Shown in pieces: positions 8,367 through 18,094 of a stretch of DNA of 64,000 bases. Each line of letters starts with the position of its first letter. Position 1 is the first letter of the stretch. Made by a program: the position numbers and the translations under genes. Below the pieces are notes generated by a model. That model ran no database searches, had not been told where the DNA came from, and saw nothing but the letters and a program-made list of their open reading frames with translations. Origin of the DNA: Colicola sp016286205 (GTDB lineage Bacteria; Bacteroidota; Bacteroidia; Bacteroidales; Paludibacteraceae); contig JAEESF010000009.1 of NCBI GenBank assembly GCA_016286205.1, positions 1-64,000 of the forward strand. The letters run 5' to 3'.

Positions 8367-9146
8367 ATGAAACAATCTTACGCAATTGTCACAGGCGCAT
8401 CATCTGGTATGGGCGTAGAGTTCGCAAAACAACTAGCTACACGTGGATATAATCTGCTTATTGTCAGCAACGAAGAGGCTATCAATGATGTGGCTAAGGA
8501 CATAAAGAAAACGAATCAAGGCTTAGAGGTTCTTCCCCTCGTGATGGATTTGAGTCAACAATCATCCGCGCGCGAACTATATGAGTATGCGCATACCAAC
8601 GGACTGGAAATTGAGGTGCTGGTCAATAATGCCGGTGTTTACCACGATCGCGACATTCTGGACGATAGCGAAGCCTTCACTTCGCTTATCATGAATTTGC
8701 ATATGTATACCCCGGCCATGCTTTGTTATCTCTTCGGTAAAGACATGCGTGAGCGTCGCAAGGGCTATATCCTCAATGTCTGTTCCGTTACCAGTAAGAT
8801 GGCTGCTCAGCGACTTGGTACGTATGGTGGCACTAAAGCCTTCCTTTGCCATTTCACACGTGCCCTACATATCGAATTGCGCAAGTATGGTGTTCATGTT
8901 ACAGATGTTAGTCCGGGAGCTGTTGATACAGGACTCTATAGTATTAAGCCATGGGTTACTAAGCTAGGCAAATGTCTCGGCATGATCGTTAGTCCACAGA
9001 CTCTTGTCCGCCGCGCTCTACGAGCATTGTTCTGGGGATGTAGCAAAGTGACTATTCCTGCTGTCTTTTGGATAATACTGACAACCATTATTCTACTTAT
9101 CCCTACTTGTTTGCTACGTCTTATTCGACGTCTTGGGTGGTTCTAG
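8367..9146 (+). CDS. Short-chain dehydrogenase/reductase with C-terminal membrane segment
   Basis: SDR-family NAD(P)H oxidoreductase, 259 residues. The Rossmann motif TGASSGMG lies at residues 9-16, then VNNAGVY, and the active-site Tyr/Lys appear as YGGTK near residue 153. Residues from about 228 to the end are strongly hydrophobic (FWIILTTIILLIPTCLLRL), so it is probably membrane-anchored, as in SDRs acting on lipids or steroids. The substrate is unknown. It starts 11 nt after umuC, and its TAG stop overlaps the next gene's GTG start by one base, so the three genes look co-transcribed. Confidence 0.9.
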   Translation: MKQSYAIVTGASSGMGVEFAKQLATRGYNLLIVSNEEAINDVAKDIKKTNQGLEVLPLVMDLSQQSSARELYEYAHTNGLEIEVLVNNAGVYHDRDILDDSEAFTSLIMNLHMYTPAMLCYLFGKDMRERRKGYILNVCSVTSKMAAQRLGTYGGTKAFLCHFTRALHIELRKYGVHVTDVSPGAVDTGLYSIKPWVTKLGKCLGMIVSPQTLVRRALRALFWGCSKVTIPAVFWIILTTIILLIPTCLLRLIRRLGWF

Positions 9147-9562
9147 TGATTCCGACTATCAAATATATTCAGTCTCGTTTTGATGAGTTTAACGTCCTGT
9201 ATTTCAATGGGACGCTACCACCATTGCCTATCAAACTAAGTAATGCTCGTAGTTTTCTAGGCAAGTTGTGCTACAAGAAACAACGCTATTGGTTATTTGG
9301 TCCTTACCACTATTCGGATTTCGTTCTTCGTATCAACACGCGTATGGATATGTCCGAGCCACTACTGGAAGATACCATCCTGCATGAGATGATTCATTAT
9401 TATATTGCTGTCAATCAGTGGCGTGATACGCGCATGCATGGACAACTATTCCGCCGCGAGATGAAACGTATCAACGAAACAGGCGGCAGACATATTTCTA
9501 TATCATACCGCCCGAATGCAAATCAGTTAGCGCAATTGCGCGCCAAACATCAATCTAAGTAA
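9146..9562 (+). CDS. SprT-like zinc metallopeptidase domain protein
   Basis: A 138-residue SprT-family protein with the zinc site HEMIHYY (His80, Glu81, His84) and a third likely ligand in MHGQLF (His98). Start choice: GTG 9146 shares its G with the SDR stop (TAGTG), which suggests translational coupling and gives the typical N-terminus MIPTIKYIQSRFDEFN. A longer frame inside the SDR gene is less likely. In eukaryotes the related Spartan protease clears DNA-protein crosslinks; its place downstream of a lesion-bypass polymerase is suggestive, but bacterial function is unproven. The 3' end overlaps the convergent SIMPL gene by 13 bp. Confidence 0.85.
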   Translation: MIPTIKYIQSRFDEFNVLYFNGTLPPLPIKLSNARSFLGKLCYKKQRYWLFGPYHYSDFVLRINTRMDMSEPLLEDTILHEMIHYYIAVNQWRDTRMHGQLFRREMKRINETGGRHISISYRPNANQLAQLRAKHQSK

Positions 9563-10239
9563 TAATCTACTGTAGTAACCACGCGTACACGCTTGATCCA
9601 TGGTTGGTACTCGTCATTCTCAATAGAGAACTGGCCTTGACTGGCACGACGAATACTACCGAGCGAGCACTGTGCATCGTCTGCAAACTTCTGTGCAACG
9701 GCGCGCGCGTTCTGCGTAGCTTCTTCGATCATTGATGGTTTCAACTCTGGAAGCCCATTGAATTGGTAATCCAGATTCCATTTCTCCGTCTTTACAATAA
9801 TACCTTCTTTCAGCAGTTCTGCTTCCTTGCCCTGACTAGCAACAACCAGTTGCACCTTGTCGGTGGACACAATGAGCGAGGTGCTCAGCGTGTATTTGTA
9901 CTCAGGACGATGGTCTCCGTAATAACTGTCCCAATTGTTGCTAACAGAAATCGATCCTTGACGAATGTCTGATTCTTCAAATCCAAGTGCCAAAAGATGT
10001 TTCTTAACGCGGGCAGTAACTTGCTCGAGACGGTCGTAGAGTGCAGGCAGATCATTGCCATTCCATCCGTAAGCCATTGGCCATACAGCGTAGTCTGCTT
10101 CCACCTCGCGAGTACTCAAACCCTTAACAGTAACGGCTCTATCGCGCTCTGCAAAACGCTTTAAGCCACAATAGATAAACAAGCCTGTGAGGCTTAGTCC
10201 TAGAGCAATCAGTGCTCCTGCTAAAATGTTGTTCTTCAT
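9550..10239 (-). CDS. SIMPL (DUF541) domain protein
   Basis: A 229-residue envelope protein: N-terminal membrane anchor or signal segment (about residues 5-26), then a SIMPL domain starting AVTVKGLSTREVEADYAVWP and ending in VRVVTTVDYYLD. The SIMPL family (YggE and relatives) is periplasmic or surface-exposed and its biochemical role is unclear. It is the last gene of a minus-strand run, 9 nt after the phosphate-transporter-like gene. Confidence 0.88.
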   Translation of the reverse strand: MKNNILAGALIALGLSLTGLFIYCGLKRFAERDRAVTVKGLSTREVEADYAVWPMAYGWNGNDLPALYDRLEQVTARVKKHLLALGFEESDIRQGSISVSNNWDSYYGDHRPEYKYTLSTSLIVSTDKVQLVVASQGKEAELLKEGIIVKTEKWNLDYQFNGLPELKPSMIEEATQNARAVAQKFADDAQCSLGSIRRASQGQFSIENDEYQPWIKRVRVVTTVDYYLD

Positions 10240-10248
10240 AAGCGTATA

Positions 10249-11955
10249 TTATTTATCGTGTTTGTGTTCGTAAACAGCTTCCTCGACGTTAATGATATAG
10301 TCGCCCATTTTTTCTAGTTCGAGAATGATATCCATGTAGTTAACACCAGTGGAGTAATCATAAAGTTTATCTGTGATACTCTGCATATTCTGGTTTTTGA
10401 GTTCATCACGGAAATTGTTGATTTCGTTCTCCATGTTGGTCATCTCGTAGAACTCATCATTCGTGATATTTCCTTTCTCTAATGCTTCTACCATTTTTGT
10501 TTGAGCACCGGTAAGCAGATACATCATCTGTTCAACATTCTTCTCCTGTATTTCTGTATATGCAATTTTGCTGTCAAACTTATGACGAATATATCGTGAA
10601 AGATTGTAGTTAGCATCACCTACCGATTCCAATTCGCTGACAATACGCAACATCTTGTGCACCTCATGCTTGGATTGATCGGACAAGCGACCATCTGCCA
10701 CTTGGTTCAGATACTGAGCGATCTCGTATTCCATTCGGTCACAAATACCTTCGTACTTCTCAATACGTGAATAAATCTTAGTAAATTGTGTATTATCCTC
10801 TTCGTAGAATAAGTCGTGTACCATACCAATCATACGCTGGGCACGTACCGCAAACAGATGCACTTCCTTCCAAGCCTGCAGTATGGACAACTCGGATGTT
10901 GACATCAAACCGCCAGAAATAAACTTGAGTTGGCTGTCTGTATCTTTCTGTTCCGGTTTAGACGGAATAATGAACATCACTAGTTTTTCCAGCAATGGGA
11001 TAAAGCCAATAAGGATACACGTATTCAGCACGTTGAACGTGGTGTGGAATGTCGCCAAAATGGCATTCAGTTTGTCAGGAGACACATCCGACGGGATTCC
11101 CGGAGTAAAATCTACGCCCCATAGGCGGCATACACCTCCTACAAACCATCGGAACACACATAGCACCCAAATAACTCCGAAGAGGTTGAATACCAAGTGC
11201 GCCATAGCAGCACGTCTTGCTTGTACAGAAGCCGACAAAGCTACTATATTCGATGTTATAGTTGTACCAATGTTCTCTCCTAGCACCAAGGAAATACCCA
11301 TATCAATAGGCAATACGTGAGTCGAACAGAGTGTCATGGTAATAGCCATGATAGCTGCGGAACTCTGCACTGCAAACGTCAAGATACCACCGACCAATAG
11401 ATAGAGGAAATAACTACCATATCCCCAACTAGAAGTTGCAGCAAAGAAATTGCGCACAGGCTCCATCTGGTCGAGATGCATATCCGTAGCATTGAGTTTG
11501 AGTGTAGTTAAGCCCAATAGCAATAATGACAAACCCATCAAAAAATCTCCGAGATTGGCATTTCGCTTAGTGTAGATAAGTGCCACAGCAAGAACAACTG
11601 CCGTATAAACAACCAATCGCAAATCGAAAGAACCTCCACCTAGCACCATAATCCATGCTGTGAATGTTGTTCCAATGTTTGCACCCATAATGACGGAAAT
11701 AGCTTGTGCCAGGCTTAAGATGCCTGCAGAAACGAAACTAACCGTCATGACTGTTGTTGCCGTAGATGACTGCACAGCAGCGGTAATGAAAGCACCCGTC
11801 AACACACCTGAGAAGCGATTGGTAGTCATTGTTCCGAGCACGTTACTCAGTTTACTACCCGCCATCTTTTGGAGGCTTTCACTCATCACCTTCAATCCGT
11901 ACATCAACATTGCTACGGACCCGATGAGTGTGATAATTTGTAAAGCTAATTGCAT
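10249..11955 (-). CDS. Na+/phosphate cotransporter family protein with PhoU-like domain
   Basis: Inner-membrane protein of the NptA/YjbB type, 568 residues. The N-terminal half carries two Na/Pi-cotransporter repeats, each with the QSS signature (FITAAVQSSTATTVM near residue 60 and LTFAVQSSAAIMAI near 200). The C-terminal 200 residues are helical and PhoU-like. Members export or import phosphate with Na+. It lies 25 nt downstream of the receiver/PEP-synthase-like gene in the same orientation. Confidence 0.93.
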   Translation of the reverse strand: MQLALQIITLIGSVAMLMYGLKVMSESLQKMAGSKLSNVLGTMTTNRFSGVLTGAFITAAVQSSTATTVMTVSFVSAGILSLAQAISVIMGANIGTTFTAWIMVLGGGSFDLRLVVYTAVVLAVALIYTKRNANLGDFLMGLSLLLLGLTTLKLNATDMHLDQMEPVRNFFAATSSWGYGSYFLYLLVGGILTFAVQSSAAIMAITMTLCSTHVLPIDMGISLVLGENIGTTITSNIVALSASVQARRAAMAHLVFNLFGVIWVLCVFRWFVGGVCRLWGVDFTPGIPSDVSPDKLNAILATFHTTFNVLNTCILIGFIPLLEKLVMFIIPSKPEQKDTDSQLKFISGGLMSTSELSILQAWKEVHLFAVRAQRMIGMVHDLFYEEDNTQFTKIYSRIEKYEGICDRMEYEIAQYLNQVADGRLSDQSKHEVHKMLRIVSELESVGDANYNLSRYIRHKFDSKIAYTEIQEKNVEQMMYLLTGAQTKMVEALEKGNITNDEFYEMTNMENEINNFRDELKNQNMQSITDKLYDYSTGVNYMDIILELEKMGDYIINVEEAVYEHKHDK

Positions 11956-11980
11956 ATCTTATTGATTATATGTATTTCCC

Positions 11981-14914
11981 TTAATTTTTTGCCAAAGCAC
12001 GGTTGGCAAAGCCATCTATGTACATCTCCAATGGTTTCTCGAGACGCACATGACGAACCAGATCCGTTTCTTCCAACGCAGGAAGGGCATTTAGTACGGT
12101 TTCATCGTACAAATCCTCTGTTCTAGCCCATGGATCGACATTGATGTATCCCACATTAAACGAAGTCAGATTCTGGAAGAAATGGCTACCCTGACTAGGT
12201 TCTATACGGAAATTCTCGAGCGAGCATTCGGCTATAGCCTTCGCTTCGCTAATGTCGCTCCACTGAACCGGTACACCCAGTGTCGGAATCTGTGATCCCC
12301 AACGGCCATACCCTATCAGCAAGTAACTACGGCCTTGTTGGCGCATTCGGCTATTCCATTCGCGTATGGTTTCTGCCATCTCGCGTGTGCGGAGCACATC
12401 GAAAGCCTCTTGACGCAGATAAATAATATCTTGTACATCTTCTACTTGACCTACGCCGAGCGCATTTCCTGAGCGCAAGAAACTATTGGTTTGATCGATC
12501 GTATTCCAATCTACTTTGGCTGTCAGCGAGTCCGATGAAATCGGACGAATCTGCAATACATGGAATATCTGCGGATCATGTTCCAAATTGACAGCAAACT
12601 CAATCTCTACCGGACATTTCATCTCCTGTTGCGCGACCTCGAGCAACGTACGTACTATTTCTGCCAACGGGAATGTATTGAATTTCAGTTGCTGTGCAAA
12701 CGTAATGACACGCGGTCCCTCCGGATAGCAGGAATCAACCAATCGCATATTCTCTCGGTCGTATGTAGATGCTACCATCTTGAGCGACTCGAACTGTTCA
12801 CACTCATGTATTGGTATGCGTTCCAGATTGACAGCATCGTCAATCGAAGTCTTGAATTTCTCCGGATTCAACGAGAGAGCCAACATCGATTGTTGTGTCT
12901 CGCGCATGGCCAAATCTACGGTCGATGTTTGCAGAACATGCTTCGGATATTTCGGAGAGAAACGCAATACTTGCTCTCCGTCCACAACGACTTTTCCTAA
13001 ACCATACGCCATCTTAACAATACCATCCTCCGGTTTTTCTTTGCCTACCGGGTAGAAATTGATACTTCTGGCTACGCCTGATATCACGGGGAAATAGTAG
13101 TTTCCTTCGGTTTCACCGCATATTTCTTGCAGCACCAGAGCCATCTTTTCTTCACTAGGCACATTGCCTGTAGAAATAATATATCCACGCGATGCCGCAT
13201 AGTAGACACTGGCATAGACCGATTTAACGGCTTTGCTGAGGAGTCGAAGTTGCTGATCCTCGTTATCGGTGTGCGGTATCATGTACGTGCTATACACGCC
13301 CGCAAAAGGCTGATAATAAGAGTCTTCCAGTTTACTGGAAGAACGAATAGCCACCGGGCGATGCGTCACACGGATAAAATGCCGCAAAGCATCGCGCAAT
13401 TCAATCGGCAGAGCAGCTGCCACAAATTCCGACAAGATTTCCTCATCCGAAAGGTCAGCATTGATGACGTATTGTAGTCCATTTTCCTGAATAAACCGAT
13501 CGAAATACTCGGTCGTGATGACCATAGTACGCGGCACAAAGACCCGCAATTCCGGCCATTTGTCGTAGAGGTCATGCTTCTGCAACATGTGGTTGAGGAA
13601 AGCCAATCCTCTACCCTTGCCGCCCATTGCTCCATCGCCACAACGCGCAAACCAGATAGTGTCGTTGTATGTATCCGGTGCATAACGTGCTACTACACCT
13701 AAAGCCTGGTTAATACGATAGTCATGAATGAGCCGAATATTGGTTTGTCGGATATTTTCAATATCCGCTTCATCTTGGATGGTCAGTTCGTGTACCTTTC
13801 GGCCAATAGCAAACAATCCGCGTGCAAAAAGCCATTTACTGAGATAATTGTTATCACTCAAACGGCGGAACGCTGCCGATGAAATCGAGGATATTACGCG
13901 TTCGAAGCCTTCCAAATCGCTAGCACGTGCCACTTCCTTGCCCGTCCACGGGTCAATAGCGACGAAATCACCAAATCCGAACTCACGCTCGATATAAGTG
14001 GTCAGTTCTTGAGTCAAGGTCTTACTGGTTTTGACCACGAATCCCACTTTCAGCCGCTTAGCTACCGAACGCATGGATTCCTGCGAGCTCTGCATGAGGA
14101 ATGGCATCGTAGGATTATCTTCACGAATCAAACGGCACAAGTCGAGACCCGCATCCAGTTTCTCTGTAGAAGACGGGTCACTCTTGTGCAGTACAAATCC
14201 TATATCGGAGATAACTCCGATGATATTTTCTCCATATCTGTTGTACAGGGCAACCGCTTCATCATAGCAAGTTGCCATCAACACTTTCGGACGAGCACGC
14301 TTACGCAATAGTTGCTGTTTCTCGTTCAACGCATCGCGTATAGCAATCGTATTCTGTTGCAGGACTAACTTGTACAGCAAAGGCAAATAGGTGGAATAAT
14401 AACGCACCGAATCTTCCACCAGAAGTATTGCCCTCACACCTTCATCCAGTATATCGTGCTCCGCATTCATGCGATCCTCAATCAGCTTGATGATAGCAAT
14501 GATGAGGTCGGTAGAGTTATTCCAATTGAAGATATAGTCAATATTACTCTTGTCCTGTTGCTCAATGCGGCGATATACTTCCTTACTAAACGCGGAAAGC
14601 AAGACAATTGGACAATCAGGTTGCACACGCTTTGCATCCGCAGCAAACTCCCACACCTCTGCACCTCCGGCACTGTAAACAATGGCGATGAGATCAAAGA
14701 TCTCACCATTGTTGACGCGTGCCAACGCTTCTTGAGTTGTTTCCGCGCGGACAATGGTCGGTGGATTGCTCAGATTGAGTTCTGCATATTCTTGGGCAAT
14801 CTGCACATCTATACGTCCGTCTTCTTCCAGCGCAAAACTATCGTAGTTGTTGCACACCAGAAGAATACGCCGTACGCGACGTTCCATCAGCGATGTGTAG
14901 TTGTTCGTATCCAT
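11981..14914 (-). CDS. Receiver-domain / PEP-pyruvate-binding (PPDK_N-like) hybrid protein
   Basis: A 977-residue protein of a kind often labelled phosphoenolpyruvate synthase in Bacteroidales. Residues 1-150 form a degenerate receiver-like domain (RRILLVCNNYDSFALEED). Residues about 165-320 form a second, better one (AILLVEDSVRYYSTY, then GVISDIGFV). From about 430 there is a PEP/pyruvate-binding ATP-grasp domain (CGDGAMGGKGRGLAFLNHML, later RPVAIRSSSKLEDS and VLQIRPIS). I see no phosphohistidine swivel motif and no C-terminal PEP barrel, so it is unlikely to be a complete PEP synthase; a phosphotransfer or regulatory role is possible. It lies between gdhA and the phosphate transporter. Confidence 0.85.
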   Translation of the reverse strand: MDTNNYTSLMERRVRRILLVCNNYDSFALEEDGRIDVQIAQEYAELNLSNPPTIVRAETTQEALARVNNGEIFDLIAIVYSAGGAEVWEFAADAKRVQPDCPIVLLSAFSKEVYRRIEQQDKSNIDYIFNWNNSTDLIIAIIKLIEDRMNAEHDILDEGVRAILLVEDSVRYYSTYLPLLYKLVLQQNTIAIRDALNEKQQLLRKRARPKVLMATCYDEAVALYNRYGENIIGVISDIGFVLHKSDPSSTEKLDAGLDLCRLIREDNPTMPFLMQSSQESMRSVAKRLKVGFVVKTSKTLTQELTTYIEREFGFGDFVAIDPWTGKEVARASDLEGFERVISSISSAAFRRLSDNNYLSKWLFARGLFAIGRKVHELTIQDEADIENIRQTNIRLIHDYRINQALGVVARYAPDTYNDTIWFARCGDGAMGGKGRGLAFLNHMLQKHDLYDKWPELRVFVPRTMVITTEYFDRFIQENGLQYVINADLSDEEILSEFVAAALPIELRDALRHFIRVTHRPVAIRSSSKLEDSYYQPFAGVYSTYMIPHTDNEDQQLRLLSKAVKSVYASVYYAASRGYIISTGNVPSEEKMALVLQEICGETEGNYYFPVISGVARSINFYPVGKEKPEDGIVKMAYGLGKVVVDGEQVLRFSPKYPKHVLQTSTVDLAMRETQQSMLALSLNPEKFKTSIDDAVNLERIPIHECEQFESLKMVASTYDRENMRLVDSCYPEGPRVITFAQQLKFNTFPLAEIVRTLLEVAQQEMKCPVEIEFAVNLEHDPQIFHVLQIRPISSDSLTAKVDWNTIDQTNSFLRSGNALGVGQVEDVQDIIYLRQEAFDVLRTREMAETIREWNSRMRQQGRSYLLIGYGRWGSQIPTLGVPVQWSDISEAKAIAECSLENFRIEPSQGSHFFQNLTSFNVGYINVDPWARTEDLYDETVLNALPALEETDLVRHVRLEKPLEMYIDGFANRALAKN

Positions 14915-14936
14915 TTCTCCTGCTTTTTACCTCGTT

Positions 14937-14973
14937 TCGATAGTCTGTCGTTAGTCTGTCGTTAGTCTGATTT
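14937..14973 (-). repeat. 11-bp-period array after gdhA; 37 bp identical to 37193-37229
   Basis: Three 11-nt units (TAGTCTGTCGT twice, then TAGTCTGATTT) fill most of the 63-bp gap between gdhA and the next gene. The 37 bp from 14937 to 14973 recur exactly at 37193-37229, there also directly downstream of a minus-strand stop codon (alaS). Confidence 0.88.
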
Positions 14974-14977
14974 CGAC

Positions 14978-16333
14978 TTATACCAAGCCTTGCTCGACCA
15001 TCGCATTAGCTACCTTCATGAAGCCTGCGATGTTAGCACCTTTGACATAGTTGATATATCCGTCTTCTTCGGTGCCATATTTAAGACAAGCTGCGTGAAT
15101 ATCAGCCATGATAGTACGTAAGCGTTGATCCACTTCTTCTGCGGTCCATTTCAGACGCATACTATTTTGCGTCATCTCCAAGCCACTAGTAGCTACGCCA
15201 CCCGCATTGCTTGCCTTACCAGGACTATAGAGAATTTTTGCGCCTTGGAAGAGTGCGATAGCTTCCGGAGTAGAAGGCATATTCGCTCCTTCAGTCACAC
15301 AGAAGCAACCGTTCTTGAGCAGGTTCTCTGCATCTTTTTTCTCAATCTCGTTCTGCGTAGCACACGGCATAGCGATGTCGCACGGAATACGCCAAGGACG
15401 TTCTCCTGGGAAATACTGTGCTTTCGGGAACTTAGCCACATACTCTTTGATACGTCCACGACGCACATTCTTCAGTTCGAATACATACGCCATTTTCTCT
15501 TCGTTCAATCCCTCCGGATCATAGATAAATCCATCAGAATCGCTGAGAGTCAGCACTTTAGCGCCAAGACGCATGGCTTTTTGTGCAGCAAACTGAGCCA
15601 CATTACCGGCACCGGAGATGCAGACTTTCTTATCCTTGAAACTTTCGCCACGCGTAGCCAACATAGCTTCTGCGAAATAGCAAGCACCATAGCCCGTTGC
15701 TTCCGGACGCATGAGACTACCGCCCCATTGCTGACCTTTACCAGTCAAAGTGCCCGTGAACTCATCACGCAGACGTTTGTACTGACCAAACATATATCCG
15801 ATCTCACGACCGCCCACACCGATATCTCCTGCAGGAACATCGGTATCTGCACCAATATGGCGCTGCAACTCAGTCATGAACGACTGGCAGAAACGCATCA
15901 CCTCCGCATCACTCTTGCCACGCGGAGAGAAATCGGATCCACCTTTAGCACCACCCATAGGCAGCGTAGTCAGCGCATTCTTAAATGTCTGCTCAAACGC
16001 CAGGAACTTCATGATAGAAAGGTTGACACTTGCGTGAAAACGAATACCACCCTTGTACGGGCCAATAGCGCTGTTCATCTGCACACGGAAACCACGGTTG
16101 ATTTGCACTTCACCTTGATCGTCCATCCATGGTACACGGAACATGATAACACGCTCCGGTTCAACCATACGCTCGAGCACCTTCTGCTCGCGCATGTAGG
16201 GATAAGCCATCACTACAGGAGCCACGCTCTCGATGACTTCTTTCACTGCTTGGTGAAACTCGTTCTCACCGGGATTTTTCTTGATGAGGTCAGCCATAAA
16301 GCTGTCCACGTAAGCTTGAGTTTGTTTGTCCAT
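14978..16333 (-). CDS. gdhA: NADP-type glutamate dehydrogenase
   Basis: Hexameric glutamate dehydrogenase (451 residues) that assimilates ammonium into 2-oxoglutarate in the cytosol. The substrate domain has GPYKGGIRFH and the catalytic Lys region LPMGGAKGGSDF; the Rossmann domain has VCISGAGNVAQFAAQKA. Length and the segments PAGDIGVGGREIGYMFGQYK and SLMRPEATGYG match the NADP-dependent family. A canonical promoter lies about 75 nt upstream on the minus strand. It is the first gene of a four-gene run. Confidence 0.97.
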   Translation of the reverse strand: MDKQTQAYVDSFMADLIKKNPGENEFHQAVKEVIESVAPVVMAYPYMREQKVLERMVEPERVIMFRVPWMDDQGEVQINRGFRVQMNSAIGPYKGGIRFHASVNLSIMKFLAFEQTFKNALTTLPMGGAKGGSDFSPRGKSDAEVMRFCQSFMTELQRHIGADTDVPAGDIGVGGREIGYMFGQYKRLRDEFTGTLTGKGQQWGGSLMRPEATGYGACYFAEAMLATRGESFKDKKVCISGAGNVAQFAAQKAMRLGAKVLTLSDSDGFIYDPEGLNEEKMAYVFELKNVRRGRIKEYVAKFPKAQYFPGERPWRIPCDIAMPCATQNEIEKKDAENLLKNGCFCVTEGANMPSTPEAIALFQGAKILYSPGKASNAGGVATSGLEMTQNSMRLKWTAEEVDQRLRTIMADIHAACLKYGTEEDGYINYVKGANIAGFMKVANAMVEQGLV

Positions 16334-16406
16334 AAGACCAATTACCTTTTAAACATTAACTAATACCTTTTTTGCCATTTCACACCTAGTCTGGCAATTA
16401 ACGGCG

Positions 16407-16437
16407 CAAAGTTACAAAAAAAAATCCATATGCGCAA
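16407..16437 (-). promoter_or_regulatory. Promoter of gdhA operon
   Basis: Minus strand: -33 TTGCGCATATGG, -7 TAACTTTG, 23-nt register. Arranged back-to-back with the lysS promoter. Confidence 0.75.
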
Positions 16438-16474
16438 GCGCGCGAACATTTTTTATTTTTTTTTCGATAAAATC

Positions 16475-16505
16475 TTGCGTATGTCAAAAAAAAGCTGTAC
16501 CTTTG
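16475..16505 (+). promoter_or_regulatory. Promoter of lysS-gpsA-pgi
   Basis: -33 TTGCGTATGTCA, A-rich spacer, -7 TACCTTTG, 23-nt register. It is preceded by a T-tract/A-tract block and leaves a leader of about 55 nt before the lysS ATG. Confidence 0.78.
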
Positions 16506-16567
16506 CAGTCGCAAAGGTGTGGCCTTGAGCCCCACAAACCTATACGAAATAAAAACAACAAACAATA

Positions 16568-18094
16568 ATGGAACTTTCAGAACAAGAATTAGTAAGGCGG
16601 CAGAGCCTGCAAAGCATGCGCGATTTGGGCCTTGATCCATACCCCGCTGCCGAGTATGTAGTAACCGGTTATTCTACCGATATCAAAGCCAATTTTGACC
16701 AATTGGATGGCAAAGACATTCGCATTGCCGGGCGACTGATGTCGAAACGAATAATGGGTAAAGCATCGTTCATCGAGTTGCAGGACTCGAAAGGACGTAT
16801 TCAGGTCTATGTTAGCCGAGACGACATTCAGGCTCCGCTTGCCGAAGGCGAGCAACCGACCTGCGTGGAGCAGCAAATGTACAATGTCGTTTTCAAAAAA
16901 CTATTAGATATTGGCGATTTCATCGGCATTGAAGGCTTTGTTTTCCGCACACAAGCCGGTGAGATTAGCGTTCATGCTAAGAAACTAACGGTGTTAGCCA
17001 AAAGTCTGCGTCCTCTGCCAATCGTTAAATACAAAGATGGTGTGGCTTACGATGGATTCAATGATCCGGAGCAGCGTTATCGTCAACGTTATGTAGATTT
17101 GGTAGTAAACGATGGTGTAAAAGATACTTTCTTGAAACGTGCCACCATTCTGCGTACGATGCGTCAGGTATTTGACGAGGCCGGTTATACCGAGGTCGAG
17201 ACACCTATTCTGCAACAGATAGCAGGTGGTGCCAGTGCACGCCCATTCATCACGCATCACAACACGCTTGATGTAGATATGTACTTGCGTATCGCGACTG
17301 AGTTATATCTAAAACGACTGATTGTAGGCGGTTTTGAGGGTGTATACGAGATTGGACGTAATTTCCGTAATGAGGGAATGGACCGTAGCCATAATCCGGA
17401 GTTCACATGCATGGAATTGTATGTACAATACAAGGACTACGAATGGATGATGAGTTTTACCGAGAAACTACTAGAACGCATTGCCATTGCCGTAAACGGT
17501 ACCACCAAAGTGCAGATTGGCGATCATGAGGTAGATTTCAAGGCACCTTACCGCCGCTTGCCTATATTGGACGCTATCAAAGAGAAAACAGGCCTAGATC
17601 TAGCTAACATGAGCGAAGATGAGATTCGTGTAGAGGCTAAGAAGTTGGGCGTGGAAGATACGGAAACTATGGGACGTGGCAAACTGATTGACGAGATTTT
17701 CGGTGAGACATGCGAAGGTACGTTTATTCAACCGACGTTTATCACCGACTATCCGGTAGAGATGTCGCCGCTAACCAAGATGCACCGCAACAAACCCGGA
17801 CTAACCGAACGATTTGAGTTGATGGTTAACGGTAAGGAGCTGGCAAACGCATATAGCGAGCTAAATGACCCGATAGATCAGTACAACCGCTTTGTAGAGC
17901 AAATGAAACTTGCAGACAAGGGCGATGACGAAGCCATGGTCATAGACCATGATTTCATGCGTGCATTGGAATATGGCATGCCTCCAACATCGGGTATTGG
18001 TATCGGAATTGACCGTCTGGCTATGTTCATGACCGGTCAACCGACCATACAAGAAGTATTGTTATTCCCAACAATGAAACCGGAAAATGTATAG
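16568..18094 (+). CDS. lysS: Lysyl-tRNA synthetase, class II
   Basis: Charges tRNA-Lys. At 508 residues it is a standard bacterial LysRS: an N-terminal OB-fold anticodon domain (IRIAGRLMSKRIMGKASFIE), then the class II core with motif 2 FRNEGMDRSHNPEFTCMELY and motif 3 GIGIGIDRLAMFMTG near the C-terminus. It is the first gene of a three-gene transcription unit; its 3' end overlaps gpsA by 8 bp. Confidence 0.98.
   Translation: MELSEQELVRRQSLQSMRDLGLDPYPAAEYVVTGYSTDIKANFDQLDGKDIRIAGRLMSKRIMGKASFIELQDSKGRIQVYVSRDDIQAPLAEGEQPTCVEQQMYNVVFKKLLDIGDFIGIEGFVFRTQAGEISVHAKKLTVLAKSLRPLPIVKYKDGVAYDGFNDPEQRYRQRYVDLVVNDGVKDTFLKRATILRTMRQVFDEAGYTEVETPILQQIAGGASARPFITHHNTLDVDMYLRIATELYLKRLIVGGFEGVYEIGRNFRNEGMDRSHNPEFTCMELYVQYKDYEWMMSFTEKLLERIAIAVNGTTKVQIGDHEVDFKAPYRRLPILDAIKEKTGLDLANMSEDEIRVEAKKLGVEDTETMGRGKLIDEIFGETCEGTFIQPTFITDYPVEMSPLTKMHRNKPGLTERFELMVNGKELANAYSELNDPIDQYNRFVEQMKLADKGDDEAMVIDHDFMRALEYGMPPTSGIGIGIDRLAMFMTGQPTIQEVLLFPTMKPENV

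Noticed and set aside
11981..14914. Canonical PEP synthase (ppsA) label
   Set aside because: The phosphohistidine swivel motif and the C-terminal PEP barrel are not visible, while two receiver-like domains are.
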